Shown here in pieces: positions 15,977 to 24,844 of a stretch of DNA of 64,000 nucleotides (positions are counted from its first letter, which is position 1; every line of letters starts with the position of its first letter). This stretch comes from Micromonospora tulbaghiae (GTDB lineage: Bacteria; Actinomycetota; Actinomycetes; Mycobacteriales; Micromonosporaceae). A model generated the notes under the pieces. The model saw nothing but the letters and a program-made list of their open reading frames with translations, had not been told where the DNA came from and made no database searches. Made by a program: the position numbers and the translations under genes. The DNA lies in NCBI RefSeq assembly GCF_900091605.1, contig NZ_FMCQ01000007.1:62001-126000 (forward strand), given 5' to 3'.

Positions 15977-18966
15977 AGCCCCTCGTCCTCACATTCAAAG
16001 GGATTCGCTCCTACCGCGGCGAGCAGACCATCGACCTGAGGCAGCGCACCCTCGTCGGCATCATCGGGGAAACCGGCGCCGGTAAGTCGTCCGTCCTTGA
16101 AGCGCTGCACTTCGCGCTCTTCGGCGACTGCACCTGGGAAGCCCCCACACACAAGGTCCTCATCGCCGACGGCGGGGACGGCACCCTATCGGTCAAGCTC
16201 ACCTTCACCACCGGCAACCGCACTTGGATCGTTGAACGCTCCATCTCCCGCGACCGAGCCACGTCCGTCCACCGGCTCATTAGCCAGGACGACGGCACGA
16301 TCGTGACCGGACGGCGCGCCGTCGATAAGCGCATTCGCGAGATCATCGGCATGGACCAAGCAACCTTCACCAAGTCGGTGATCCTGCCCCAAGGCCGCTT
16401 CGAGCAACTACTGCACATGTCGCCCGGCGAACGCGCCGGCGTCCTGAAGAAACTGCTCGGTCTCGACGACCTCGACACCATTCGTGACCTCGCACGCACA
16501 CGCCACGAACAGCTACTGCCACTGCTGACCGAGCTGACAACCCGACGCGACGGCCTTGAAACCGACCCACGCGCCGCCGTTGAGAACGCCGAGAGGCGAC
16601 TACGTACCGTTCAGGCCAAGCTGGTCCGGCTGCGCAGCATCGCCAGGACCGTTGCAGCGGCCAGTGCCAAGCACACCACGCTCGCCGCCGAACGCGACAG
16701 CATCGATGCTGCCCAGGGACGGCTTCGACAGGAACTCGGCGGGCACGACCTCGCCGGTGTCGCCACGCTGCAGAACCTCGCGCGCCAGCTAGATGACGAG
16801 GGTCGCGCGATCAAGGAACGGCTTGCGCCAATCGAGCGCGAGATCGATGAACTCACCAACGAACTCGGCGACCGCAGCCCCGGACGACCTGAGGCTGACG
16901 CCGCCAACAACGCCCGGATCTCGCTCACCCGGATCGCCGAGCAGTTGCAACAGATCACCGAGTTGCGTGGCAGCGTCCAGGACGCCGCAGCCGGCATTTT
17001 CGAACGCGAAGCTGCCGTCGAGGCGTTGACCCAAGCCGTAGACGAGGCAGACAGCAGAGCCGAGGCCGCCCACAAGGCCAGCACAGAACAGGCCACCGAG
17101 GCTCAAAACGTCAGCGCCTCGAACGCCAAAGCCACCAGACTTCTGGCAGAAGTCCGGTCGGCGGCCAAGGGCGTGTCCACCTACACCGAGCGGGTTGAGA
17201 ACCTTGACCGGCGTAGGCAGGCGGCCAACGAAGCCCTGACTCACGCGCAGGCAAACTTCGGCGATCTCGGCCGGCGACTGGACGAAGCCAACAGCCAGCA
17301 GGCTGAACTGCAGCGTCTCAACTCAGCCGCACACGCCGCCGAGGGCCTCGGCCCAGGCGACACCTGCCCCGTCTGCTCGCACTGCATCGATGCCGACTTC
17401 CAGCCACCGGCGACCGCAGAGCTGACCACGATCAACAAGGTGATCAGGGAGCTCAAGAAGCGCCACTCCGCGGCGTTGCAGGCGGTGTCCGACGCCAAGG
17501 CGGAACAGGACCATGTGGCCAAGGAACTGCCCGAGGTGCAGATGGACCTCGACACTGCCAGGCGCACCTATGCCGGCAGCCTGGTCACCCTCACCGGAGT
17601 CCTCGGCGAATTCAAGGTCGATGACGATGACTCCGTCATCCTTTCCACGACCATCAACGCTGCCATGAAGGCTCAGGAGCGCGCGGTGGAGGCGACACGG
17701 GAGCGCACAAGGCTCCAAACCGCAGCTGCCGCCCAGCGCGCGACCGCCACCGCCGCCGCCAAGGAACTCAAGACCCAGACCGATCACCTCGCCAGCCAGC
17801 GCCGAACGATCGACGCCCACCTCGCTGCCGTCGAAGCGGCACGTAAGCAGCTGCCAACCCGGTACCAGCCAGCCGACACCACCGACACCGCCATCGCCAC
17901 CGCAGCCCAAACAGCACGCCTCGATCACGAGCAGCAGGCGCGCCACACCGAACGTCTCGGCCAACTCCGCGCAGAGGTCGCCGCCGCGAATACCGACCGC
18001 ACGAAGCTCGGCAAGCGATACGACCGCACCGTCCGCGGACCGGCCGCCCAGCACCGGCAGCGCACCCAGACGCTGCTGCACCACCACGACACCCTCGCGG
18101 ATCTACTCGCCGTCGGCCACGCCGACGCCGGTGACCCGGCCGCCAGCATCGCCGATCAGGCAGCCTGGACTAGAGCTTCAGCCTCTCGGATAGAGGACCT
18201 TCTCAGCATCGCCAACAAGCGCATCGAAGAACTCGCCACGGGCATCGCCGAAACCGAGGCCGGCATCGCCGCGGCCATCGCCACCGCGGCTACCAACGGA
18301 CGCGACCTGTCCGAGGCACTAGAACACGAGATCGGGCAGGAGGCCCTCGCCAAGCAGGAGCACGCCACGCTCACGACGCAAATCGCGATGGCCGACGACC
18401 TCCAGCGCCGTATCGAAGCGACCCGTCCCCACGTTCAGAGCCTCAAAGTGCTCGTCGGCCTGCTCAGCGACGCCAAGTTCATCGGTCACATAGTCGCCGA
18501 TCGCCAACGTGCACTGCTCGCCAACGCCAACGCACTACTCGGCGACATGAGCCGCCGCCAGTTCGCCTTCGCCGACGATTTCCAGATCTTCGACGCTCAC
18601 ACCGGCCAACTGCGCGATGTCAAGACCATGTCCGGCGGCGAAACCTTCCAGGCGAGCCTGGCCCTGGCCCTCGCCCTCGTCGAGCAAACCGCCCTCAACG
18701 GGGGCCGCGCCGAAGCGCTCTTCCTCGACGAGGGATTCGGAACTCTCGACCGATCCGCCCTAACTCACGCACTCGACGCGCTGCAAAGCCAAGTTCAGGC
18801 GGGACGCCTCGTCGTCATCATCAGCCACATGCGCGCGGTGGCCGACTACGTGCCCGACCTCCTGCTCGTCGAGCGCGGCCCGGCAGGCAGCACGGCGCGA
18901 TGGGCCAGCGACCGGGAACGCGCTGATTTAGCCGAAGAGGACCTGTACGGCGGGCTACAGGAGTAG
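15973..18966 (+). CDS. sbcC: SbcC (Rad50-type) ATPase subunit
   Basis: This is a 997-residue SMC-like ATPase. Walker A is GETGAGKSS at 32-40. Two long Ala/Glu/Arg-rich coiled coils flank a zinc hook, CPVC (in GDTCPVCSHC, about residue 462). The C-terminal head carries the ABC signature MSGGETFQASL, Walker B EALFLDEGFGTLD and a switch His in IISHMRAV. This is the normal architecture and length for SbcC. With SbcD it opens hairpins and degrades protein-blocked DNA ends. It is the last gene of the operon that begins at 9840; a 345-bp gap separates it from the SMC-type operon at 19312. Confidence 0.9.
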   Translation: MKPLVLTFKGIRSYRGEQTIDLRQRTLVGIIGETGAGKSSVLEALHFALFGDCTWEAPTHKVLIADGGDGTLSVKLTFTTGNRTWIVERSISRDRATSVHRLISQDDGTIVTGRRAVDKRIREIIGMDQATFTKSVILPQGRFEQLLHMSPGERAGVLKKLLGLDDLDTIRDLARTRHEQLLPLLTELTTRRDGLETDPRAAVENAERRLRTVQAKLVRLRSIARTVAAASAKHTTLAAERDSIDAAQGRLRQELGGHDLAGVATLQNLARQLDDEGRAIKERLAPIEREIDELTNELGDRSPGRPEADAANNARISLTRIAEQLQQITELRGSVQDAAAGIFEREAAVEALTQAVDEADSRAEAAHKASTEQATEAQNVSASNAKATRLLAEVRSAAKGVSTYTERVENLDRRRQAANEALTHAQANFGDLGRRLDEANSQQAELQRLNSAAHAAEGLGPGDTCPVCSHCIDADFQPPATAELTTINKVIRELKKRHSAALQAVSDAKAEQDHVAKELPEVQMDLDTARRTYAGSLVTLTGVLGEFKVDDDDSVILSTTINAAMKAQERAVEATRERTRLQTAAAAQRATATAAAKELKTQTDHLASQRRTIDAHLAAVEAARKQLPTRYQPADTTDTAIATAAQTARLDHEQQARHTERLGQLRAEVAAANTDRTKLGKRYDRTVRGPAAQHRQRTQTLLHHHDTLADLLAVGHADAGDPAASIADQAAWTRASASRIEDLLSIANKRIEELATGIAETEAGIAAAIATAATNGRDLSEALEHEIGQEALAKQEHATLTTQIAMADDLQRRIEATRPHVQSLKVLVGLLSDAKFIGHIVADRQRALLANANALLGDMSRRQFAFADDFQIFDAHTGQLRDVKTMSGGETFQASLALALALVEQTALNGGRAEALFLDEGFGTLDRSALTHALDALQSQVQAGRLVVIISHMRAVADYVPDLLLVERGPAGSTARWASDRERADLAEEDLYGGLQE

Positions 18967-19311
18967 CGCCCACAGGAGCGGTGACCGGCCGGCCACCGCA
19001 GAAAAGCAAACCGGTGCCTTGCCATCACCTCCAGCGGGGTTGCTGGTGGTGACGCATCTGATGGCGGTGCGGTCGGGCGACCACGCATGATCCGGGCTCG
19101 CCCGCTCCGCGCTGTCCGGCTCGACGAGGGGTCGTACGCCTGCTGGATGGCTTAGTCGCAGCTGGTCGCCAGACGTGGTTCGAAAGAGGAGCTGGTCCAA
19201 TGACTGAACAGCAAGCAGCATCGCGCACGGACGTGAATCCCAGCCGCATCTCCTGCCGTTGCCCTTGGCGGTACGTGTGGCCATGTCGGACCTCTTCGAT
19301 AGCGTCCATCC
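18967..19311 (+). other. Intergenic stretch between two defence operons
   Basis: This 345-bp gap has no credible gene. TAGCGT at 19300-19305 is 6 bp before the ATG at 19312, which lacks a ribosome-binding site, and is a plausible -10 for a leaderless mRNA of the SMC-type operon. No clear terminator follows sbcC, so read-through from the upstream operon is possible. Confidence 0.4.
19300..19305 (+). promoter_or_regulatory. -10 element for the SMC-type operon
   Basis: TAGCGT ends 6 bp before ATG 19312 with no Shine-Dalgarno sequence between, matching the leaderless layout seen at 9827, 30267, 45791 and 63020 in this window. Confidence 0.4.
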
Positions 19312-20622
19312 ATGACTAGCGGCCCGGGCTTCTTCGAGGTAGTACCGACCCACGACGGAGGTTTGGAGATCGCAGATGAGTCCCTAGCGCCGTTTGAGTT
19401 CACCGCGGCGCGGCCATTTAGGTCCCCGATGGCGGGGCAGGCGGCGGCCGTTTTGTCTCCGCTTCTGCGCCACGCCAACGCGGTCGAGGATGACGTCCGG
19501 GCGCATGATGCAAAGCTCGCCGTCCTTGCGGTTCTCGCTGACCGCGGGGGCGTCGGCCAAGAGGTGTCGCACATCTGCGACGCACTGTCCTCGAGGTTCT
19601 CCCGAGCCATGGTTCGAGACGCGCTGCGAATGATGTTGGAGGCTGGCACGATCCAGCGGGCTCGTAAACATGATCCGCGTGTGACGCCGACCCTGCAGGC
19701 TGCTCTGGCGCTAGCACTTGTGCCGTCGTTGACCGATGTTCGGGGTCATCGAGGCCTGCTGGAGATGTTCGACCGGGCCCGATCGCGTCTAGGCGCGGGA
19801 GTTGAGGTGACTCGCACGGACCTCATCTCACTGCGGCGGATCGTGGCGATCTACACCTCGGACGCGCGGCGGGTCGCCCGCGAAGGGTCCGTTGATGAGG
19901 TTCTCGCGCACACCGCGATGGACGAGGCCGCGCTGAAGCAACGGTTCGCCTCGCTGAGCCAAGATGTCGAGCGCATCGGCGACCTACACGCCGAACTCAG
20001 CGGCCTGAGCACGGCCATGTGGAAGTACATCGAAGCCGCCGGGGTGCTCGCGTCGCGTGTGTTCGGCACTGGCCGGCGCTTGACCGACGCGCGCCTTCTT
20101 CCGGTCGGGGAGTACCAACGGGCGATGCGCACCGCCAGCACGGCCCGGCTCGCGGCCGTGTTCGACGGCATCCTCTTCGACGCTCCACCCGTATACGTCG
20201 ACGTGGATCTCGCCGCGGAGGTAACTGTTGAAGCAGTCGGCGACAGGGCGCCAGACGTCATACCCGAACCGGTACTCGACGACGGGACCGAGCCGGACGG
20301 CCTCACCATGATCGAACGGTGGCGGCGCCGCGCCGACGACCTCCTAGTCGACCAGCAGAGCATCGACCTGGTCCGCCACCTACAGACCCAGATCTGGCCC
20401 GGACCAGCCGTCACAACGTCCGAACTCGTCGCGTTGTCGGTGGTAGACCGACGCTACTCCCTCACCCGCACCGAGGCGCTCCTCGTCTCCCCGACAGCGG
20501 ACGCGTCGATCCTCACGCCGACGGTCCTGTCATACACGCCGGACACGGCACCACCGGTACCCGAGATGCGTACGGAGATGAATGACCCCATCATGGCCCG
20601 GACGGGCGGTGAACAACCGTGA
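19312..20622 (+). CDS. Kleisin-like subunit of a Wadjet-type SMC system (JetA/MksF-like)
   Basis: This 436-residue protein has no enzymatic motif. It has an N-terminal winged-helix-like region (KLAVLAVLADRGGVGQEVSHICDAL split across residues 65-95), a long helical middle (DLHAELSGLSTAMWKYIEAA about 215-240) and a C-terminal helical domain ending in an acidic tail. Size, position as first gene and helical make-up match MksF/JetA kleisins, which bridge the ATPase heads. The GTG of the next gene overlaps its stop. The assignment rests mainly on operon order: kleisin, small subunits, SMC ATPase, Toprim nuclease. A direct family match could not be tested here. Confidence 0.6.
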   Translation: MTSGPGFFEVVPTHDGGLEIADESLAPFEFTAARPFRSPMAGQAAAVLSPLLRHANAVEDDVRAHDAKLAVLAVLADRGGVGQEVSHICDALSSRFSRAMVRDALRMMLEAGTIQRARKHDPRVTPTLQAALALALVPSLTDVRGHRGLLEMFDRARSRLGAGVEVTRTDLISLRRIVAIYTSDARRVAREGSVDEVLAHTAMDEAALKQRFASLSQDVERIGDLHAELSGLSTAMWKYIEAAGVLASRVFGTGRRLTDARLLPVGEYQRAMRTASTARLAAVFDGILFDAPPVYVDVDLAAEVTVEAVGDRAPDVIPEPVLDDGTEPDGLTMIERWRRRADDLLVDQQSIDLVRHLQTQIWPGPAVTTSELVALSVVDRRYSLTRTEALLVSPTADASILTPTVLSYTPDTAPPVPEMRTEMNDPIMARTGGEQP

Positions 20623-21173
20623 CGGAGGGCCCATCAACCACTGCTCTTCTGTTCGCCAGAATGCGGCTGCAGGGTTATGCACCCCTTGGCGATGTCGGCT
20701 TGGCCGAAGCGGAGCGGGTGGCTGAATTGATCGGGCGCACGGTCGGCCACGTTGACACCGCTGACGGGCATACCTTGACGCTGGGATGGCCGACGGCCTC
20801 CGAACCCGCACCGAATCGGCGGGCACCGCGGCTCGTACGACGGGAACTACGAGAATCCGCCGTCCGTACGCTGGTCGTCGCCTACGCGATGCTGACCGAC
20901 CCGCGCCGTACGCCGTCACACAGCGAGCTTACGGCGGTGACGGTTGCCAGGGTCGTGGAGCAGAGCGACGCGCTGTTCGGGACATCGTCGTGGACTACGT
21001 CCGCGCTGCGCCGTGACCTGCTGAATGCTCGACTGCTCGCCGCAGTCGAAGTGGACCTGGTGACGTTGGGGCCGGCAGCGTTGAGTTGGGGCCGCTACCA
21101 GCGCCAAGCCCTGGACCTGGCCGCGTCCCGCCTATACGCGTCGCCGCTTTGGATCGAGGTGGCGTCGGCATGA
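20619..21173 (+). CDS. Small winged-helix-like subunit 1 of the SMC system (JetB/MksE-like)
   Basis: This 184-residue protein starts at GTG 20619 inside the previous stop (GTGA) and ends inside the next start (ATGA). Helical segments followed by strand pairs (LIGRTVGHVDTADGHTLTL, ALRRDLLNARLLAAVEVDLV) fit a KITE-type tandem winged helix such as MksE or JetB. Its length is slightly short for one complete JetB. The following gene has similar size and character, so this system appears to encode two small subunits. Similarity between the two is weak by eye, which suggests a heterodimer rather than a recent duplication. Confidence 0.55.
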   Translation: MTEGPSTTALLFARMRLQGYAPLGDVGLAEAERVAELIGRTVGHVDTADGHTLTLGWPTASEPAPNRRAPRLVRRELRESAVRTLVVAYAMLTDPRRTPSHSELTAVTVARVVEQSDALFGTSSWTTSALRRDLLNARLLAAVEVDLVTLGPAALSWGRYQRQALDLAASRLYASPLWIEVASA

Positions 21174-21754
21174 CGACCTTCACCGACGAGGACCTCGTCT
21201 CTGTCATCCAGGCGCTGGAAGTCACGACCGAACCGTTGTCGTCCGCGGAGTGGTCGCTGCTGGGCGATCCTGACGCCAGGGCGGAAGTCGACCGGCGCCT
21301 CGGTGCCGCCGGCCGCCAGTTGCTGACGATATTGCCGCCCGGTGCACCCGATGGCCCGCCACGGTACATCTCTACCTGGCGGGACGATGTCGCCGACGTG
21401 CTTCTCGCCGACGGCGCACAACCGTTGTCGGAGCTAGACCGCGCCGTCCTCGCGCTCGTCCTCCTTCAATCGGTGATCATCCCGCAGGCGGCTGGTTCCA
21501 CTCCGGGACACGGCCTGACCACCGGGGTGGCGGTTGTGGCCACCGAGCTCCGCCAACCAGGTATCGACGGGCGCGGCATCGACGCGGGGGACATCGATGA
21601 GGCGTTGACCCGGCTACGGGCATTGACCCTGATCACGCGAGACAACCGGCCCGGGCCCGCATTCGGTCGGCTCAGCCCACGGCAGCAAGATCGCCTGTGG
21701 GGCAACATCTTCGAACTCGTTCGTCCATCCACCGCGAATGTGCATTCCCGCTGA
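21170..21754 (+). CDS. Small winged-helix-like subunit 2 of the SMC system (JetB/MksE-like)
   Basis: This protein has 194 residues from ATG 21170, overlapping the previous stop by 4 bp. The N-terminus is helical (DEDLVSVIQALEVTTEPLSS). A central helix pair (SELDRAVLALVLLQSVII) and a late winged-helix-like unit (DIDEALTRLRALTLITRDNR, then FGRLSPRQQDRLWGN) resemble the second winged helix of KITE proteins such as MksE, JetB or ScpB. There is no catalytic motif. It ends 12 bp before the SMC ATPase gene. It is probably the partner of the preceding gene on the kleisin. Confidence 0.55.
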   Translation: MTTFTDEDLVSVIQALEVTTEPLSSAEWSLLGDPDARAEVDRRLGAAGRQLLTILPPGAPDGPPRYISTWRDDVADVLLADGAQPLSELDRAVLALVLLQSVIIPQAAGSTPGHGLTTGVAVVATELRQPGIDGRGIDAGDIDEALTRLRALTLITRDNRPGPAFGRLSPRQQDRLWGNIFELVRPSTANVHSR

Positions 21755-21766
21755 TCTGGAGCGCTC

Positions 21767-24700
21767 ATGACCATCACCCAGGACGTCTTGCTGCCCGCAG
21801 ACTTAAGCACTGCCGACGGGATCATTGCCGGGCGGCTGCTGCAATCGGTCCAACTTCTGCGGGTCGCCCGGCACACCGGTCATGTCATTCCGATCGCCGG
21901 CGGCGGCATCACCGTCCTGTCCGGGCGAGGGCCCGGCGGGGCCTCTAACGGCGCCGGGAAGAGCAGTCTCGCCGAGTCGGTCTTGCTCGCCACCGCCGAT
22001 AGACAGTGGACCCGGGGAGGCGCTAGCGCCAAGGCGGTCGGACTGCTGTTCAGCGAGCAGGACGCCCAGCAGGGGGCCGGCACCCTCGGCAACGCCGCTT
22101 ACGGCTACATCATCACCATCTGGATGCACGCCAACGATGCCACCTACGCACCGCTGAGCGTATGGATGCGCATCCAACGCGAAGGCCGCGACCGGCTCCA
22201 GGTTCGGGTTCTCGACGGTGTCTGCCTCGCGCTCGGCAACAGCGAACACGAACGCCTCGCCCACGCCGACCGTACCTGGGAGGGGAGCCGCGGACGGGAG
22301 ACGTACGGACCCGGCTACTACGGCCCCGCACTGTTCGGGACCGCACCTGGAGCAATCGGCTACGTGCGTAACCGGGGAGCGGACCGCACACCCGACACCG
22401 GTCTCCTCGCCGTCGTCGACGGCATGCGGTTCACTCCGACGAGTCTCGCCCGGGAACTTATCGACTTGTGCGGCGTCAGGCAGCTCATCGTGGAGGAACA
22501 GCGGCAGCGCCGCCAACACTTCGACCTCGAAGCACAACAGGCTGCAGAAGACGCCGACGACCGCCAGCAGTACGCGATCGAGGAGAGAAGACTCGACGCC
22601 ATCGTCGCCCGCGTCCGCGCCCGCGAGGTCCGTGACAGTGCCAGAGACATGTGGCGGCGCTATCTCGCCGTCGGCGTCAAGCACTACACAAGCCGGCAAA
22701 GCTCCCTGCAAACCAAGCTCGCCGGCCATATCGCGTCCCTCAACTCCCAACGTGAACAGCTCGAAGCCTTCAAGCGCCTCGCCGACGGCACCGCAGTGCG
22801 GGAGGCCGCGCGAGCGGTAACAGAGGCCGGCACTGCCCTCAAGCCCATCAAGGAGCAGTACGACAAGCTGACCGACCAGCGCAACATCCAGCGCATCACG
22901 GTGCAGCGAATCTCGGCGGAACTCGTGAAGCTGGATCCCGCGGTTCAGGCCACCGAAGGACACAGCCGCGACCGTGCCGCTGCAGCGCTCACCGACCGGC
23001 GCCGCATTCGCGACGACGCCGTCGCCGGAGTAGCAGCCGCAGAGAAGACGCACGCAGAGGCGCGGGTACAGCTCACGCATGCTCAAGCCGGCCTTGCTGG
23101 AACCGCTGGAGACCACACCCGATCCCTCCGCGAACGTGGCATTTCCGCGGCACCGCTGATGGATCTGGTCGACCTCGCTGAGGACCAGCGCAGCGAGTGG
23201 GAACCACGCCTCGCGCTGCTAGCCGACGCGATCATCGTCGAGGCCGTGACCGACGACGTCCTGCCACTCGTGCCGGCGGGCACCGTGCTGGTTGAGATCG
23301 GACGATCGCCTGATGGCCTGGACCCGCGCCGACCGGATGGCCCCGGCACCCATCCCCTAGACAGGCTGCTTGCCGACCTCAGCCGCCGCTGGCGCCCGCG
23401 GAAAGGGGTAGTGGCCTCCCTCGTTGATGCCACTGGTGTGGTCGTTCGCGGCGCCTACCCTACGGCCCAGACCGGTCGCGCTGGGCGATTGTCCGCAGCC
23501 CGCGACGCCCTCGCCGCCGCGCAAGAAGCACACCGCACCGCAGCCGCTGAACTCGTCGCCGCCACCGACGCCCAAGAGATGGCGCAGCGGCTCCTTGACG
23601 CCTTCGCCGACGCCGGACGCCACGCCGAGCTTTGCGGGGAACACGACACACTTATTGATCAACTTAAAGCTGGTGAAGAGAGTTACGAGCAGGTGAGGCA
23701 CGCCCACGATGATGCGGTCCAAACTGCCGCTGACGCTACATACCAGTTCAACCGTCTCATGGGCGAGCAAAGGGACGCCCAGAACCAAGTGGACCAGCTG
23801 ACGGCCCGAATCGACAACGTGGACCGCGAACGGCAGGGCGCACTTTCCGAACTAGCAAGCCTGCCCCTCGACGGCTTCTCCACCGCCTATCACGCGATGT
23901 CGCCCGAGACTGATGCCGACACGCTTGCTGCCGGGGCACCTGCCATGGGCACCCTTCGCAACCAGGTCGCCGCGCGCATGCGCGACGCACTCACCGCACT
24001 CCCGGACCAAGGGCTGATCGCCGACTCCACATACGGACCTGCCGTGGCACTCACCGAATTCGCCACCTGGTGCGCCGCGCCCACAGACGAACTCCTGCCA
24101 ATTCCGTTCGACGAACTCGTCGCTGGCTTCGACCGTTGGCTGGAGATCCAAAGCGACGGCGACGAGGCTGAACGAGAAAACATCCAGACCCTGCGCCAAG
24201 AGCGGCGCCAGCGCATCGACGCTGTCAACCGCCGCATCGCCAATAACATCGACCTCGCCGACACAGCACGCACCAATGCTAAGAACGACATCAAACGCAA
24301 GCTGGGAGAGGTGCAGAAACAACTGCGTCAGATGTGGTTGCGAGCCGGACGCGCCGAGATCAACCTACACATCACTCACACCGAACCCTCAAGCCCAGAC
24401 GAGCCACTGACCTGGCACATCGACCTCAGCTGGCGTACGCATTCCGGCGAGCCGTTACGCCGCTACACGGACAAGATCAACACCGCTGAGTTTGTGCTTG
24501 TCCACACCATGCTCGCCGCTGCGGCCCTGTCGTGCATTTCCAACCCACACGGTCGCCTGATCGTCATTGACGAGTTCGGCCAGAACCTTGACATGGTCAA
24601 CATGCCCGCCGTCGTCGACGTGCTCAGCCACATCGCGCAGCAATACGGACTGACCGTCATCCTGGCCTGCCAGGACATCGCCGCGCCCTTGATCACCCGA

Positions 24701-24844
24701 CAAAGCGACATCCTCGTCGAGGTCCAGCACGTCTCCTCTAGCGAAGCTCTTAACCGTGCACCGTACGTGACGGGCCACCACGCTGATGCGGACGTAGTGC
24801 GGATGCTCGCCGACGGTTGGGTCAGCGGAAGGCCCGTCCTATGA
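21767..24844 (+). CDS. jetC: SMC-like ATPase of a Wadjet-type system (JetC/MksB-like)
   Basis: This 1025-residue protein has Walker A at 59-67 (ASNGAGKSS) and Walker B RLIVIDEFGQNLD near 928-938. A D-loop and a switch region (LTVILACQD) follow Walker B. Two long charged coiled-coil stretches (about 275-440 and 570-800) flank a hinge-like segment (about 460-560, EPRLALLADAIIVEAV). The expected ABC signature SGG before Walker B is degenerate (KINTAEFVLVHT), as in some MukB/JetC-like ATPases. Expected role: loop extrusion on plasmid DNA, activating the Toprim nuclease encoded next. Its stop overlaps that gene's start by 4 bp. Confidence 0.75.
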   Translation: MTITQDVLLPADLSTADGIIAGRLLQSVQLLRVARHTGHVIPIAGGGITVLSGRGPGGASNGAGKSSLAESVLLATADRQWTRGGASAKAVGLLFSEQDAQQGAGTLGNAAYGYIITIWMHANDATYAPLSVWMRIQREGRDRLQVRVLDGVCLALGNSEHERLAHADRTWEGSRGRETYGPGYYGPALFGTAPGAIGYVRNRGADRTPDTGLLAVVDGMRFTPTSLARELIDLCGVRQLIVEEQRQRRQHFDLEAQQAAEDADDRQQYAIEERRLDAIVARVRAREVRDSARDMWRRYLAVGVKHYTSRQSSLQTKLAGHIASLNSQREQLEAFKRLADGTAVREAARAVTEAGTALKPIKEQYDKLTDQRNIQRITVQRISAELVKLDPAVQATEGHSRDRAAAALTDRRRIRDDAVAGVAAAEKTHAEARVQLTHAQAGLAGTAGDHTRSLRERGISAAPLMDLVDLAEDQRSEWEPRLALLADAIIVEAVTDDVLPLVPAGTVLVEIGRSPDGLDPRRPDGPGTHPLDRLLADLSRRWRPRKGVVASLVDATGVVVRGAYPTAQTGRAGRLSAARDALAAAQEAHRTAAAELVAATDAQEMAQRLLDAFADAGRHAELCGEHDTLIDQLKAGEESYEQVRHAHDDAVQTAADATYQFNRLMGEQRDAQNQVDQLTARIDNVDRERQGALSELASLPLDGFSTAYHAMSPETDADTLAAGAPAMGTLRNQVAARMRDALTALPDQGLIADSTYGPAVALTEFATWCAAPTDELLPIPFDELVAGFDRWLEIQSDGDEAERENIQTLRQERRQRIDAVNRRIANNIDLADTARTNAKNDIKRKLGEVQKQLRQMWLRAGRAEINLHITHTEPSSPDEPLTWHIDLSWRTHSGEPLRRYTDKINTAEFVLVHTMLAAAALSCISNPHGRLIVIDEFGQNLDMVNMPAVVDVLSHIAQQYGLTVILACQDIAAPLITRQSDILVEVQHVSSSEALNRAPYVTGHHADADVVRMLADGWVSGRPVL

